Part shown: piece after piece, positions 52,187 to 61,585 of the stretch | Numbering within the stretch: position 1 is the stretch's first letter | How the letters are laid out: every line of letters begins with the position of its first letter | NCBI GenBank assembly: GCA_016178785.1 | Contig: JACOSO010000086.1 | Coordinates: forward strand, 124,001 to 188,000 | From: Bacteroidota bacterium | GTDB taxonomy: Bacteria; Bacteroidota; Bacteroidia; Cytophagales; Cyclobacteriaceae | Length of the DNA stretch: 64,000 nucleotides | Reading direction: 5' to 3' | Position numbers and translations under genes: made by a program | Notes under the pieces: model-generated | Told to the model about the DNA's origin: nothing | What the model saw: the letters and a program-made list of their open reading frames with translations, nothing else | Database searches by the model: none

Positions 52187-52208
52187 CGTTTGAAATGGAT
52201 TTTTTGGA

Positions 52209-54440
52209 TCAGTTTTTCTTCAACTGATCGAATTTGCTTTCGCTCGCTGCTTTCTTGGGAAAAACATTATCACCAAGGTTGGAGTCACCCGTGTCGTTGT
52301 TCGGATCGATCACGATGTTGGTCACCTCTTTTTCTTTCATAAAAACCTTTTTCACTTCGTTTTCATTCACGCGCCAGATTTCTGCCGGGACTTTTTCAAT
52401 CTCTTTACTTCCATCGGCAAACGTCCATTCGATAATAAGTGGCGTGACAAGGCCGCCCTTATTTTTCAAGGTTAATTCATACAGATTTTTGCCTTGCAAT
52501 TTGGCCCGGATGTCGGCATCGTTGATTTTGTTTTTGAACTCACCGTACATATTGTCTTTAGTGTCAACGACTGTGATTTCCTGGGCGCCTTGGCTAAAGT
52601 CACTTGCTTTCTCTTTCCCTTTTGCAGAAGCAGTCAAATCGCCTTGAGCCGTTTTTACAGTCTTGTTTTCCAAATCTTTTTGCTCGGATTTTACGCGGAA
52701 CCATTTCACATTGTCAAGCTCAACATCGACATTATCAACAGTGTAAAACCACCCACGCCAGAACCAATCGAGATCGACTGCAGATGCATCTTCCATGGTA
52801 CGGAAAAAATCGGCAGGCTTTGGCTGTTTGAAAGCCCAGCGCTGTGCATATTCTTTAAACGCTTTGTCAAATAATTCCGGACCCATTACAGTCTCGCGAA
52901 GCAATGTTAATGCTGCCGCTGGTTTTCCGTAAGCGTTAGGACCAAAATCTCCACCAGGAATGTTGTCAGAGTCCCACATGATGGGGCGCATTTTATTTTT
53001 GTCACCTTTCATATATCCAGAGAGGCCTTTTGGGGATCCCCAATTGATATTCACATCAGAATACCGCTCGCGTTTGGTTTCGCGTTCCAGGAATGAATTC
53101 AATCCTTCATCCATCCAGCTCCACTGACGTTCATCTGAGTTGACAATCATCGGGAAAAAGTTATGGCCCACTTCATGAACAATTACGCCAATCATTCCCT
53201 CATAAAGACCATGTGAATAGGTTCCATCTTTTTTAGGACGACCGTAGTTAAAGCAAATCATTGGGTATTCCATTCCCTGATTGGCAGTATGAACCGAATA
53301 GGCAACGGGGTAAGGATAGTCAAGGGTTCGCGATGAATAAACTTCAAGCGTGTTCTTAATTGCTTTGGTAGACTCCTTGCCCCAAAGTGGATTGCCCTCT
53401 TTCGGATAAAGAGATTGAGCAAGAGGAGTTTTGTCGCCAACTTTTACAGCCATCGCATCCCAAATGAACTTGCGTGATGTGGCAAACGCAAAGTCACGAA
53501 CATTTTCTGCATAAAACTCCCACGTGCTTTTTTTGCTTGAACGTTCTTTTTCTTTTGCAACAGCTTCTTCTTGGGTAACGATCAGTACAGGTTGGTCAAA
53601 AGTCTTCTTTGCTTTTTCAAAGCGTTCAAGTTGAGAAGGAGTGAGTACTGCTTTCGCGTTTTGCAAAGTCCCACTTGCACCAATAATATGATCTGAAGGT
53701 ACCGTGATTCTTACTCTGTAGTTTCCAAAAGTCAAAGCAAACTCGCCTTGCCCAAGAAACTGCTTGTTTTGCCAGCCTTCATAGTCATCAAACACGCACA
53801 TCCGTGGAAACCATTGTGCTTCAGTATAAAGGTAGTTTCCGTCTTCAGGGAAATATTCATAGCCTCCACGTTCACCGAATTTCATTCTGTCTTTTTCAAC
53901 GTAGCTCCATTCAATTTTGAAATTGTATTTTTCTCCCGTCTTTAATGGCGCGGGTAGATCAATTCTCATCATGGTGTAATTCACTAGGAACGTAAGGTCC
54001 TTACCGGTGGCAGCATCTTTCACCGACTTGATGGTGAAACCTCCTTTGTAATCGTAAGTTTCGCTTGCTAATGGGAAAAACTTTGCAGCAGTTGAATCGC
54101 GTATGCTGTTGTTTTTTGTCTTGGCGGTCATATTACCGCTGGAAAGATTATTCTGATCTAACTGCAACCATACATACTTCATTACCTCGGGGGCGTTGTT
54201 AAAATAGGTAATGGTCTCTTTGCCTGTAAGTACTTGCGTTTCGTCATTGATTTCTACATCAATATCGTAATCTGCACGCTGCTGCCAGTAGTTAGCGCCA
54301 GGAGCACCTGAAGCCGTACGATACGTGTTTGGCGTAGGTAACATTTGGTCAAGCTGCTCGAACTTGCCAGCCCACTTTTTGTCTTGTGCCGCTACTATAA
54401 GGGAGCAGAACAATAAACTAATACTCAAAATATTTTTCAT
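52209..54440 (-). CDS. Secreted M1-family metallopeptidase (copy 1)
   Basis: 743 residues from the ATG at 54440; signal peptide ends IVAAQ. Gluzincin aminopeptidase plan: an N-terminal saddle domain, GMEYPMICFN (the GxMEN-type exopeptidase motif), and the zinc site VHEVGHNF with the third ligand Glu 18 residues on (WMDEGLNSF). Late part YKDGT-like beta domain and WFWRGWFYTVDNVDV. It trims peptides in the envelope. The upstream neighbour (copy 2) has the same order of motifs, so this is a tandem pair. Confidence 0.93.
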   Translation of the reverse strand: MKNILSISLLFCSLIVAAQDKKWAGKFEQLDQMLPTPNTYRTASGAPGANYWQQRADYDIDVEINDETQVLTGKETITYFNNAPEVMKYVWLQLDQNNLSSGNMTAKTKNNSIRDSTAAKFFPLASETYDYKGGFTIKSVKDAATGKDLTFLVNYTMMRIDLPAPLKTGEKYNFKIEWSYVEKDRMKFGERGGYEYFPEDGNYLYTEAQWFPRMCVFDDYEGWQNKQFLGQGEFALTFGNYRVRITVPSDHIIGASGTLQNAKAVLTPSQLERFEKAKKTFDQPVLIVTQEEAVAKEKERSSKKSTWEFYAENVRDFAFATSRKFIWDAMAVKVGDKTPLAQSLYPKEGNPLWGKESTKAIKNTLEVYSSRTLDYPYPVAYSVHTANQGMEYPMICFNYGRPKKDGTYSHGLYEGMIGVIVHEVGHNFFPMIVNSDERQWSWMDEGLNSFLERETKRERYSDVNINWGSPKGLSGYMKGDKNKMRPIMWDSDNIPGGDFGPNAYGKPAAALTLLRETVMGPELFDKAFKEYAQRWAFKQPKPADFFRTMEDASAVDLDWFWRGWFYTVDNVDVELDNVKWFRVKSEQKDLENKTVKTAQGDLTASAKGKEKASDFSQGAQEITVVDTKDNMYGEFKNKINDADIRAKLQGKNLYELTLKNKGGLVTPLIIEWTFADGSKEIEKVPAEIWRVNENEVKKVFMKEKEVTNIVIDPNNDTGDSNLGDNVFPKKAASESKFDQLKKN

Positions 54441-54469
54441 TGGATTATAAATGGTTAAGAATACATAGA

Positions 54470-54539
54470 ACCGCAAAGACGCGCGAGGCACAAAGTTAGA
54501 TTTCTTTGTATTTCCTCTGCGTCTTTGCGTCTCTGCGGT
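54470..54539. repeat. Inverted repeat of 8-nt units (GACGCAAA type) between the M1 genes
   Basis: Arms 54470-54495 and 54504-54539 are inverted copies, the second arm longer by about one unit. The units are GACGCAAA/GACGCAGA-like with 8-base period. I know similar CGCAAAGAC strings as dispersed intergenic repeats in other bacteria. Confidence 0.55.
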
Positions 54540-54546
54540 GAAAAAT

Positions 54547-56787
54547 TTAATTGGTTTTCTTTTTCATTTCATCAAACTTCGAAGGCTGTGCCACGCGGGG
54601 AAATACATTGTCGTCCGTAGTGATATCGGAAGTTTCCTTCAAGGGGTCAACGGTGACGCTCGCCACTTCTTTTTCTTTTGCAAAAACTTTAGTCACCTTG
54701 TTTTCATTCACGCGCCAGATTTCTGCCGGTATGCGGTCTGTCTCTTTGGTTCCGTCCTTGTAAGTCCACTCGATGATCACAGGCATTACCAATCCACCTT
54801 TATTTGACAATGTGATTTCGTAAATGTTTTTATTCTCAAGCTTACTTACGATGGCTTTGTCGTCAACTTTATTTTGGAATTCCCCATAGAAGCGATCGTT
54901 TGTAGGCAGCACTGTAATCATGGTTGGGCCATTGCTGAAATCTTCTGCTTTTTTGTCGCCATCTTTATTTGCCAAGTCTCCTGATGCTACCGTTTTCTCT
55001 TTGCCTTCAATATTTGTTTTTTCGGTGCGCAGTTTGAACCACTTCACTTTGTCGAGTGACAGGTCCACATTATCGGTGGAATAGAACCAGCCTCTCCAGA
55101 ACCAATCCAAGTCTACCGCTGAAGCATCTTCCATGGTACGGAAGAAGTCAGAAGGCTTCGGATGGCGGAATGCCCAACGCTGCGCATATTCTTTAAATGA
55201 TTTATCGAAAAGTTCGTGGCCCATTACAGTTTCGCGCAAAATGTATAACGCAGTAGCTGCTTTCTGATATTGTTCAGCGCCAAATTGAATTACCTGCTCT
55301 GAATTCACCATCAATGGGCGCATTGTATTTTTATCACCCTTCATATAAGGAACAAGGCCCGCTGGTTTGCCTCGATTGAAATCCAAGTTAGGATATCGTT
55401 CAAGTTCGGTAAGTAATTGCACAAAGCTGTTGATGCCTTCATCCATCCACGTGGTTTGTCGCTCATCATTGTTGATGATCATAGGGAAGAAGTTGTGCCC
55501 GACTTCGTGAATCACGACACCTAGCATTCGCTGAAGCAATGCGTTATCATACGTCCCATCTTTTTTCGGACGACCGAAGTTGAAACAGATCATCGGGTAC
55601 TCCATTCCGATACTTGCTCCGTGAACGGAAGTCGCTTGCGGATACGGATAGTCTACCGTGTACTTTGAATAAACCTCGAGTGTGTTCTTCACCGCGTTGG
55701 TAGATTCTTTTTCCCAAAGCGGATTCCCCTCCTTTGGATAATACGACATTGCCAATGGGCTGCTGTTAGCGATTTTTACAGCCATCGCATCCCAAATAAA
55801 TTTCCTTGAAGAGGCAAAAGCAAAATCGCGAACATTGGTCGCTTCAAACTGCCAGGTCTTTTTTTCTTTCGATTTTGTTTTTTCCTTTTCGATGGCTTCG
55901 GCCTGAGTTACAATAACAACAGGTTTATCGTATGCGGTCTTTGCTTTCTCGAAACGTGCGATTTGCTCGCTAGTTAAAACTTGCTGGGGATTTTTGACCA
56001 TGCCTGTTGCTGCAATAATATGATCGGCAGGAACAGTGAGAGCAACTTTGTAATTCCCGAAAGGAAGCGTGAATTCGCCCCTACCCAGAAACTGCTTGTT
56101 TTGCCAACCTACAACATCGTCATACACACACATCCGAGGGAACCATTGCGCCACTGTGTAAACATAATTGTTGTCTTCAGGGAAATACTCATAACCGCCA
56201 CGCGCTAAAGTCAGCATGCGATCAAGGATGTTGAAAGACCATTCTACTTTAAAAGAATATTTAGCGCCTGACTTCAACGGTAGAGGCAGATCGACACGCA
56301 TCATGGTCTTGTTGATTGTGTACTTCAAGTCTTTTCCGGTAGCATCTTTCACCGATTTGATTTTGTAGCCGCCATCGTAATCAAAAATATTAAGCGGGGC
56401 GAGAAATTGTTTAGCTGCTGAAGAGTCGCGCACACTGCTGGTTGATGTCTTTGCCGTGTTGCTCTCTTTTTCAAAAAGGTTTTGATCGAGCTGCATCCAC
56501 AAATATTTTAAAACATCGGGTGAATTGTTGGTATAAGTAATGGTTTCAAAGCCTGTCAGGCTTTGGTTGTCATCGTTTAACTCGGCAGCGATATCATAAT
56601 CGGCTTGCTGTTGCCAATATTTTGGGCCGGGTGAACCCGATCCCGTACGATATTCGTTTGGCGTAGGCAGCATTTGGTCGAGCTGCTCAAACTTGCCCTT
56701 CCACTGAATGGCTTCAGTCTTCGGTTGCTCTTGTGCAATTGCATTCAAGCTAACTACAACAAGCGCGAGGAGTAATAGTCGTTTCAT
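54547..56787 (-). CDS. Secreted M1-family metallopeptidase (copy 2)
   Basis: 746 residues, signal peptide ending NAIAQ. Same motif order as copy 1: QLDQMLPTPNEYRTGSG, GMEYPMICFN, zinc site IHEVGHNF and WMDEGINSF, then RRTMEDASAVDLDWFWRGWF-like beta domain. Spacing between both copies is a single repeat-containing gap of 106 bases. Divergence is clear along the length (for example NSFLERE against NSFVQLL after the zinc site), so the duplication is not recent and the copies may prefer different peptides. Confidence 0.93.
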   Translation of the reverse strand: MKRLLLLALVVVSLNAIAQEQPKTEAIQWKGKFEQLDQMLPTPNEYRTGSGSPGPKYWQQQADYDIAAELNDDNQSLTGFETITYTNNSPDVLKYLWMQLDQNLFEKESNTAKTSTSSVRDSSAAKQFLAPLNIFDYDGGYKIKSVKDATGKDLKYTINKTMMRVDLPLPLKSGAKYSFKVEWSFNILDRMLTLARGGYEYFPEDNNYVYTVAQWFPRMCVYDDVVGWQNKQFLGRGEFTLPFGNYKVALTVPADHIIAATGMVKNPQQVLTSEQIARFEKAKTAYDKPVVIVTQAEAIEKEKTKSKEKKTWQFEATNVRDFAFASSRKFIWDAMAVKIANSSPLAMSYYPKEGNPLWEKESTNAVKNTLEVYSKYTVDYPYPQATSVHGASIGMEYPMICFNFGRPKKDGTYDNALLQRMLGVVIHEVGHNFFPMIINNDERQTTWMDEGINSFVQLLTELERYPNLDFNRGKPAGLVPYMKGDKNTMRPLMVNSEQVIQFGAEQYQKAATALYILRETVMGHELFDKSFKEYAQRWAFRHPKPSDFFRTMEDASAVDLDWFWRGWFYSTDNVDLSLDKVKWFKLRTEKTNIEGKEKTVASGDLANKDGDKKAEDFSNGPTMITVLPTNDRFYGEFQNKVDDKAIVSKLENKNIYEITLSNKGGLVMPVIIEWTYKDGTKETDRIPAEIWRVNENKVTKVFAKEKEVASVTVDPLKETSDITTDDNVFPRVAQPSKFDEMKKKTN

Positions 56788-56828
56788 TAAATAATTGATT
56801 GGGTTTAAAAATTTGAAATTAAAAGAGT

Positions 56829-57416
56829 TTAAAAGATCATCCTATCCTTCATCAGTATAAAAGCGATACCCCCAATTGCGGAAGAAAGAACCATCTTCCA
56901 ATCTCTGCGCGACACTTTCAGCCAATCGACCAAAATATAACTGATAACTAGAAAAATAGTTACAACTATTATTTGGCCCAATTCAAGCCCCAGATTAAAG
57001 GCCAATAAGGGTGACAAAATACTATGGCTCTTGCCCAATAGAGCTCGAAGGTAATTGGAAAAGCCCATGCCATGAATCAGGCCGAAGAAGAGCGCAAAAA
57101 AATAGTTGATTTGAATATTCTTCTTGTCAATGTTTTCTTCTTTACGAAAAAGATTAGAGCAGGCGGTGACAAAAATAGTAAGGGGAATCAAAAACTCGAT
57201 CAATTGAGTTTTAACCGAAACGATTTGCATCGTAGCCAAAGCCAGCGTGATCGAATGACCTATGGTGAAAGCGGTAACGAGAATTAAAATTTTTTTCCAG
57301 TCGCGAACCAGGTAAACCGCACATAGTGCCAACACAAATAAAATATGATCGTATCCATTGATGTAATCGAGAATATGCTCACGGCCTAATCCAAAATAAA
57401 GTCCAAACTCGCTCAT
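56829..57416 (-). CDS. HupE/UreJ-type membrane protein
   Basis: 195 residues from the ATG at 57416; the TTG at 57458 falls inside the preceding terminator. About six membrane segments, with GYDHILFVLALCAVYL and FTIGHSITLALA (paired His and Asp as in HupE/UreJ_2), and FFGLIHGMGFSNYLR. HupE/UreJ relatives move nickel or cobalt, but this small subgroup is uncharacterised. Regulation separate from the upstream permease gene. Confidence 0.82.
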   Translation of the reverse strand: MSEFGLYFGLGREHILDYINGYDHILFVLALCAVYLVRDWKKILILVTAFTIGHSITLALATMQIVSVKTQLIEFLIPLTIFVTACSNLFRKEENIDKKNIQINYFFALFFGLIHGMGFSNYLRALLGKSHSILSPLLAFNLGLELGQIIVVTIFLVISYILVDWLKVSRRDWKMVLSSAIGGIAFILMKDRMIF

Positions 57417-57422
57417 TAAATA

Positions 57423-57456
57423 AAAAAATTGCGCCACAAGTATAGCGCAATTTTTC
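57423..57456 (-). terminator. Rho-independent terminator after the FtsX-type permease
   Basis: On the minus strand, stem AAAAATTGCGC/GCGCAATTTTT with a 10-base loop, followed by TTTATTT. It lies about 24 bases past the stop at 57480 and just before the HupE gene. Confidence 0.85.
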
Positions 57457-57479
57457 AAGTGATGCCTAACAGTTTCCGG

Positions 57480-59894
57480 CTACTCGTTTTTCAAATTATC
57501 AACTGGTTTAATAAACACTGCGCGGTAAGTTTGGGAGCCGATAGTCAACGTTCCAAATAAAATCAAAACGGCTATCCCTAATATAATCACGGAAAAGTCT
57601 ACTGACACGTGATAAGCCAATTGCTCCAACCATAAATTGTTGATGAAGTAGGCTGCAGGAACCGCAATTAGAATGGCGATCAGCAGCACAACAAAAAAGC
57701 CTTTAGATAACAAATACACTATGGAACTATCGCTGCTGCCTAACACTTTGCGAATGGAAATTTCTTTAATGCGGGTTTCGGTAGAGTAGGTGGCCATACC
57801 AAGTAACCCGAGACAAGAAATAAGCACAGCCAGTATGGAAATCACACCGAGTATGCTTACGAGATCGCCAAAAAAGATGTCGTATATTTTGTGCATCTCC
57901 TCATAAAAATCTTTGTAGTCTACTTTCAGACCTGGATTTACTTTTGCCCACGCTGCCTCAATGGATTTACCGGCTTCTTCATAAGTGCCCGTGTATTTCA
58001 CCTGGAGTAAATTGAATTCTTTCGGATTATAGATCAGTGCCAATGCTTCCAATTTATCCACCAGCATTTGATGGTTGTAATTTTTCATTACACCAATGAT
58101 TTGAAGTTTGGATGAATCTTTTTGTACAATAATTTCCTGACCCAATGCATCAGCCGGATTTTTAAAATGAAATTTCTCTACTGCCTTTTCACTAATCACA
58201 ACGAATTTCTTATTTGCTTCACCGGCATTGGCCTCATAAAAGCGGCCCGCGACTAGCGGCACTTCAATGTTTTTGAGATAATCTTCGTCAACGGAGAAGT
58301 AATACATATCAGTCCACTCCTTTTCATCAAGCGAGCGCTTGTAATTTTCTCCATAAGAGCTACCGGCCGCAGGAAGGTGTGAAGTCGCGGTCACACTTTC
58401 AATATTACTATATGTAAGCAGTTCAGTCTTCAGGGCTTCGGGTGCGGTGCTACTCAACGAGACTGTTGCTTTTTTATCCATGTTAAAGCCATGATCGGCC
58501 TTCAAAAACATTTGCAGTTGATTGAATACAACAATCACTGAAAGGATGAAAATCAGGGAGAAAGAAAATTGTGCCACCAGCAGACTTTTGCGCAAGCCGA
58601 TGCGTGAAAAAAGTTTTATGTTGGTGACGCCTTTTAGCACTTTTACCGGTTGAAACCCGCTCATCACCACAGCAGGGAATAATCCCGCCAAAATTCCGAC
58701 TACCAGCGCAAAGACCACAAAGACCGCGTACACAAGGTAGTTTGCTTCCAGATCCCATTTCATCATTCGAGCAAAGCTCAATTCAAGCATCAGTGGCTTT
58801 AAACAAATTAATAAAACAACCGCGACCACCAGCGCAAGGAGAGAAACAATGATCGACTCTGATATAAACTGGCTAAAGATCTGCCATCGTCTTGCTCCGG
58901 TAACTTTGCGAACACCGATTTCACGTGCGCGCGTAAGCGATCTGGCGATTGAAAGATTGGTAAAGTTAAAACATGAGGTTAGCATCACCACTGCAGCAAG
59001 GCCAATGAAAAAATAAACAAAGACCCATGGCAAAAAAGGCCCTATTGGATTATTAATGAATGGCCCGGGCGTAATGCTCATCAGATTTTGCATGGAGTAT
59101 TTTATTTTCGACTGACTCTCGGGTTTAGGGAGTACTGTAAAATGATCTTTCTGGATCTTTTCAAGATGAGCGTGAATGTCTGCCGGTGTTTTTCCCCTTT
59201 CAAGCAAAACATAAACCCAGCCTCCGGTGTATTGATACCAATTATCTAAATCTCTGGTGCGTTTGTTACCCAATTTTTTTACAGTAGAAATACTGGCAAG
59301 GGCATCGAACACAATATGAGACTTATGGGAAGTTTCTTTCAAAACACCGGTGACTTTGTAAGGGCCTTCATCGCCTACTTTGAAACTTTCGCCTACGGGG
59401 TTTTCCTGACGGAATAATTTCTTTGCAGTCTTCTTGGTTAATACAACGGAATAGGGATCTACTAGAGCTGTACGTTTGTCACCGTATTCTAATTCATATT
59501 CAAAGAGATCAAGCGTTTCGGGATCGACATAGTATCCAGCGACCGGAATGTTCACATTCTGTTCAATCTCAAGCCATAGATTACCAAAACCTCGTACTAT
59601 GCGCACGGCTTTTTCTATGCCGGTATATTTGTCCAGCAGCTCATCACGCAAAGGCATCGTGGTAGTTGCCGTCTCGCTTCGCTCAGCGCCAGCTTCATTT
59701 TTGGGTATACTGTTAATACGATAAATTCGATCGCGTTTGGTATTGTACCGGTCGTACATCATCTGGTCGGCTACCAGCATGATAATGACCATAGACAAAG
59801 CCATGGCTACTGCAAGGCCAAAGATGTTGATTGCAGAAAAAAAACGATGCCTGAGCAGACTGCGAACGGCAGTCTTTACATAATTTTTGAACAT
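57480..59894 (-). CDS. FtsX/MacB-type ABC transporter permease
   Basis: 804 residues. N-terminal membrane segment (FFSAINIFGLAVAMALSMVII), MacB periplasmic core domain (about 45-240), first FtsX domain (about 285-410, LTRAREIGVRKVTGARRWQI), second core domain, and second FtsX domain (about 675-795, RIKEISIRKVLGSSDSSIVYLL). This twofold permease needs a separate ATPase, absent here. In Bacteroidota such proteins are numerous and mostly linked to export or peptide defence. Function inferred by family. Confidence 0.9.
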   Translation of the reverse strand: MFKNYVKTAVRSLLRHRFFSAINIFGLAVAMALSMVIIMLVADQMMYDRYNTKRDRIYRINSIPKNEAGAERSETATTTMPLRDELLDKYTGIEKAVRIVRGFGNLWLEIEQNVNIPVAGYYVDPETLDLFEYELEYGDKRTALVDPYSVVLTKKTAKKLFRQENPVGESFKVGDEGPYKVTGVLKETSHKSHIVFDALASISTVKKLGNKRTRDLDNWYQYTGGWVYVLLERGKTPADIHAHLEKIQKDHFTVLPKPESQSKIKYSMQNLMSITPGPFINNPIGPFLPWVFVYFFIGLAAVVMLTSCFNFTNLSIARSLTRAREIGVRKVTGARRWQIFSQFISESIIVSLLALVVAVVLLICLKPLMLELSFARMMKWDLEANYLVYAVFVVFALVVGILAGLFPAVVMSGFQPVKVLKGVTNIKLFSRIGLRKSLLVAQFSFSLIFILSVIVVFNQLQMFLKADHGFNMDKKATVSLSSTAPEALKTELLTYSNIESVTATSHLPAAGSSYGENYKRSLDEKEWTDMYYFSVDEDYLKNIEVPLVAGRFYEANAGEANKKFVVISEKAVEKFHFKNPADALGQEIIVQKDSSKLQIIGVMKNYNHQMLVDKLEALALIYNPKEFNLLQVKYTGTYEEAGKSIEAAWAKVNPGLKVDYKDFYEEMHKIYDIFFGDLVSILGVISILAVLISCLGLLGMATYSTETRIKEISIRKVLGSSDSSIVYLLSKGFFVVLLIAILIAVPAAYFINNLWLEQLAYHVSVDFSVIILGIAVLILFGTLTIGSQTYRAVFIKPVDNLKNE

Positions 59895-59949
59895 AATAAT
59901 TGGGTTTAGAGATAAAGGCCGTGCAAAAGACGGCCTTGAGGAAAAGTTG

Positions 59950-60309
59950 TTACAGTCGTTTCTCGCTCTCCTTCTTCACGAAGAAATAATAGATTAAGAA
60001 TCCCACTGAAACTGAAACCGAAAACAAGCCGTAAGGAAGAGGCGACTCCGGTCTAACAGGGATGTACTCCATAATAATCAATGAAAGCCCACCAAAAAAG
60101 GCAAGTAACCCCCATTTTAATGATGAGTACTTGTTTTCTGCAGCGTGATTTTTAAAAATAGCCTGGGTCTCATCGTTTACAAATCCTTTTTCGATCATTT
60201 TCTTTTTCAAGATGTAATCAGTCATGATACGGGCGAAGAAATATATAGCGGTGCCAAAACTTCCTAAGATGGCAATCGGCATTAGTACCTCCATTAAATT
60301 GTGATCCAT
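59950..60309 (-). CDS. DUF6249-type small membrane protein
   Basis: 119 residues with three membrane segments (about 8-28, 66-82, 90-110). KKKMIEKGFVNDETQAIF and LKWGLLAFFGGLSLIIMEYIP match the DUF6249 pattern in Bacteroidota, where such genes sit beside ECF sigma genes. Divergent from the sigma gene at 60533 across a repeat-bearing gap. No known function. Confidence 0.72.
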   Translation of the reverse strand: MDHNLMEVLMPIAILGSFGTAIYFFARIMTDYILKKKMIEKGFVNDETQAIFKNHAAENKYSSLKWGLLAFFGGLSLIIMEYIPVRPESPLPYGLFSVSVSVGFLIYYFFVKKESEKRL

Positions 60310-60429
60310 AAATTTTATGTTTTAAAGTTTTGAATTTGATTCTACCGCGTGAGACACTTGTCCGCTCTCAGATGTTGCAGAAACTCTTCTATTTTTTCTC
60401 CGTATCTAATTATAATATGAATAGTCAGC

Positions 60430-60481
60430 AGTAGGCAGAATGCAGTAGGCAGGGGAAGAGGGTGACTGCTTACTGCCTACT
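60430..60481. repeat. Inverted repeat of heptamer units (CAGTAGG type)
   Basis: 17-bp arms (60430-60446 and 60465-60481) that match at 15 positions as inverted copies; units of CAGTAGG/CAGAATG with 7-base period. Lies 52 bases before the sigma start. The rest of 60310-60532 shows nothing recognisable. Confidence 0.55.
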
Positions 60482-60532
60482 ATTTTAAACTGGTCTGCAA
60501 CATTCTACCTTCGTTATGTGTCTCACCCCGAA

Positions 60533-61090
60533 ATGAATGATGATCAGGCGTTGGCCTCGTATGTGGCCCAAGGCAACAAACATGCTTTTGAGCTACTCAT
60601 ACGTAAGCACGAGCGGCTGGTGACGCACATGGTTGGTCGTCTGATCAATAATTCTGAGGATTTGGAAGAAATCTGTCAGGATGTTTTTTTAAAAGTGTTT
60701 GAAAAGATTTCTGAATTTAATTTTCAATCGAAGTTGAGTACTTGGATCGCCACCATTGCTTATCGTCATGCCATTAACCATTTGCGAAAAAAGAAAATTG
60801 AAATTGCTGACTTGCCTGCAGATGAAAAATTTGCTGAACGATTTATTGCAGATGAAGACCCGTTCGATGCGGTTGAAGAAAATGAAATGGAGGCCTTGGT
60901 GATGAAAATGATTGAAAAACTTCCACCTCAATACCGAGCTGTGCTCACACTTTATCATTTAGAGAACATGAATTACGCAGAGATTGGTGAAGCAACAGGT
61001 ATGCCCGATGGCACGGTCAAAAATTATTTATTTCGTGCACGGCAGTTGTTAAAGGAAAAAGTAAAAACGTATCTTGGCAATGAAGTATGA
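60533..61090 (+). CDS. ECF-type RNA polymerase sigma factor
   Basis: 185 residues from the ATG at 60533 (a GTG at 60518 is possible). Region 2: HAFELLIRKHERLVTHMVG, SEDLEEICQDVFLKVFEKI and FQSKLSTWIATIAYRHAINHLRK. Region 4: LPPQYRAVLTLYHLENMNYAEIGEATGMPDGTVKNYLFRARQLLK. The next gene starts inside its stop (ATGA), giving a probable anti-sigma partner. Upstream divergent gene is DUF6249. Confidence 0.93.
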   Translation: MNDDQALASYVAQGNKHAFELLIRKHERLVTHMVGRLINNSEDLEEICQDVFLKVFEKISEFNFQSKLSTWIATIAYRHAINHLRKKKIEIADLPADEKFAERFIADEDPFDAVEENEMEALVMKMIEKLPPQYRAVLTLYHLENMNYAEIGEATGMPDGTVKNYLFRARQLLKEKVKTYLGNEV

Positions 61091-61479
61091 ATATCGATGA
61101 ACTAATACAAAAGCAAATGGAAGAAGGGAGCAACCCTTCGGGTGTTGATGCAGAGGCTTATCGAGTGGTGTTCAATTCCCTTAAAAAAGAGCCGGCATAT
61201 AAGCTTTCTCCCGATTTCGCTTCGAGAGTTGCGGCAAGGGCCCATGCACCCGCAAAAACTTTTGATTGGGACAAATTTTTCCTCATTGGCGGAATGGTTT
61301 TATTTTTAGCAGTATTGGTATATGCGATAGCTGTCACACAATTTACTTTTTCTGCAGGCGTGTTCCGTTTCTTTGAAAGTTATTCAACGCTTTTCGTTTT
61401 TGGAACAGTTTTTATTGTTGCATTGCATTTGCTGGAAAAAAAATTACTCGGCCACATCTCGACCGGCAACAACAGATAA
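61087..61479 (+). CDS. Two-pass membrane protein, probable anti-sigma partner
   Basis: 130 residues. Cytoplasmic N-terminal part (about 1-57, with YRVVFNSLKKEPAYKLSPDFASRVAAR), then two membrane segments (about 62-82 and 96-114). The 4-base overlap with the sigma gene implies coupled translation. The soluble segment before the first helix fits an anti-sigma role, but no zinc motif or named domain is visible; the role is inferred. Confidence 0.75.
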   Translation: MNIDELIQKQMEEGSNPSGVDAEAYRVVFNSLKKEPAYKLSPDFASRVAARAHAPAKTFDWDKFFLIGGMVLFLAVLVYAIAVTQFTFSAGVFRFFESYSTLFVFGTVFIVALHLLEKKLLGHISTGNNR

Positions 61480-61585
61480 AGCCGTTCAATCTCACAAGAG
61501 GTCAGCCAAAAAAAATCCGCAACCCAACTGAAAGAAATCAGTTAGATTGGCCATCATTTTTGGCTAATTGATAAAACACAAACAC

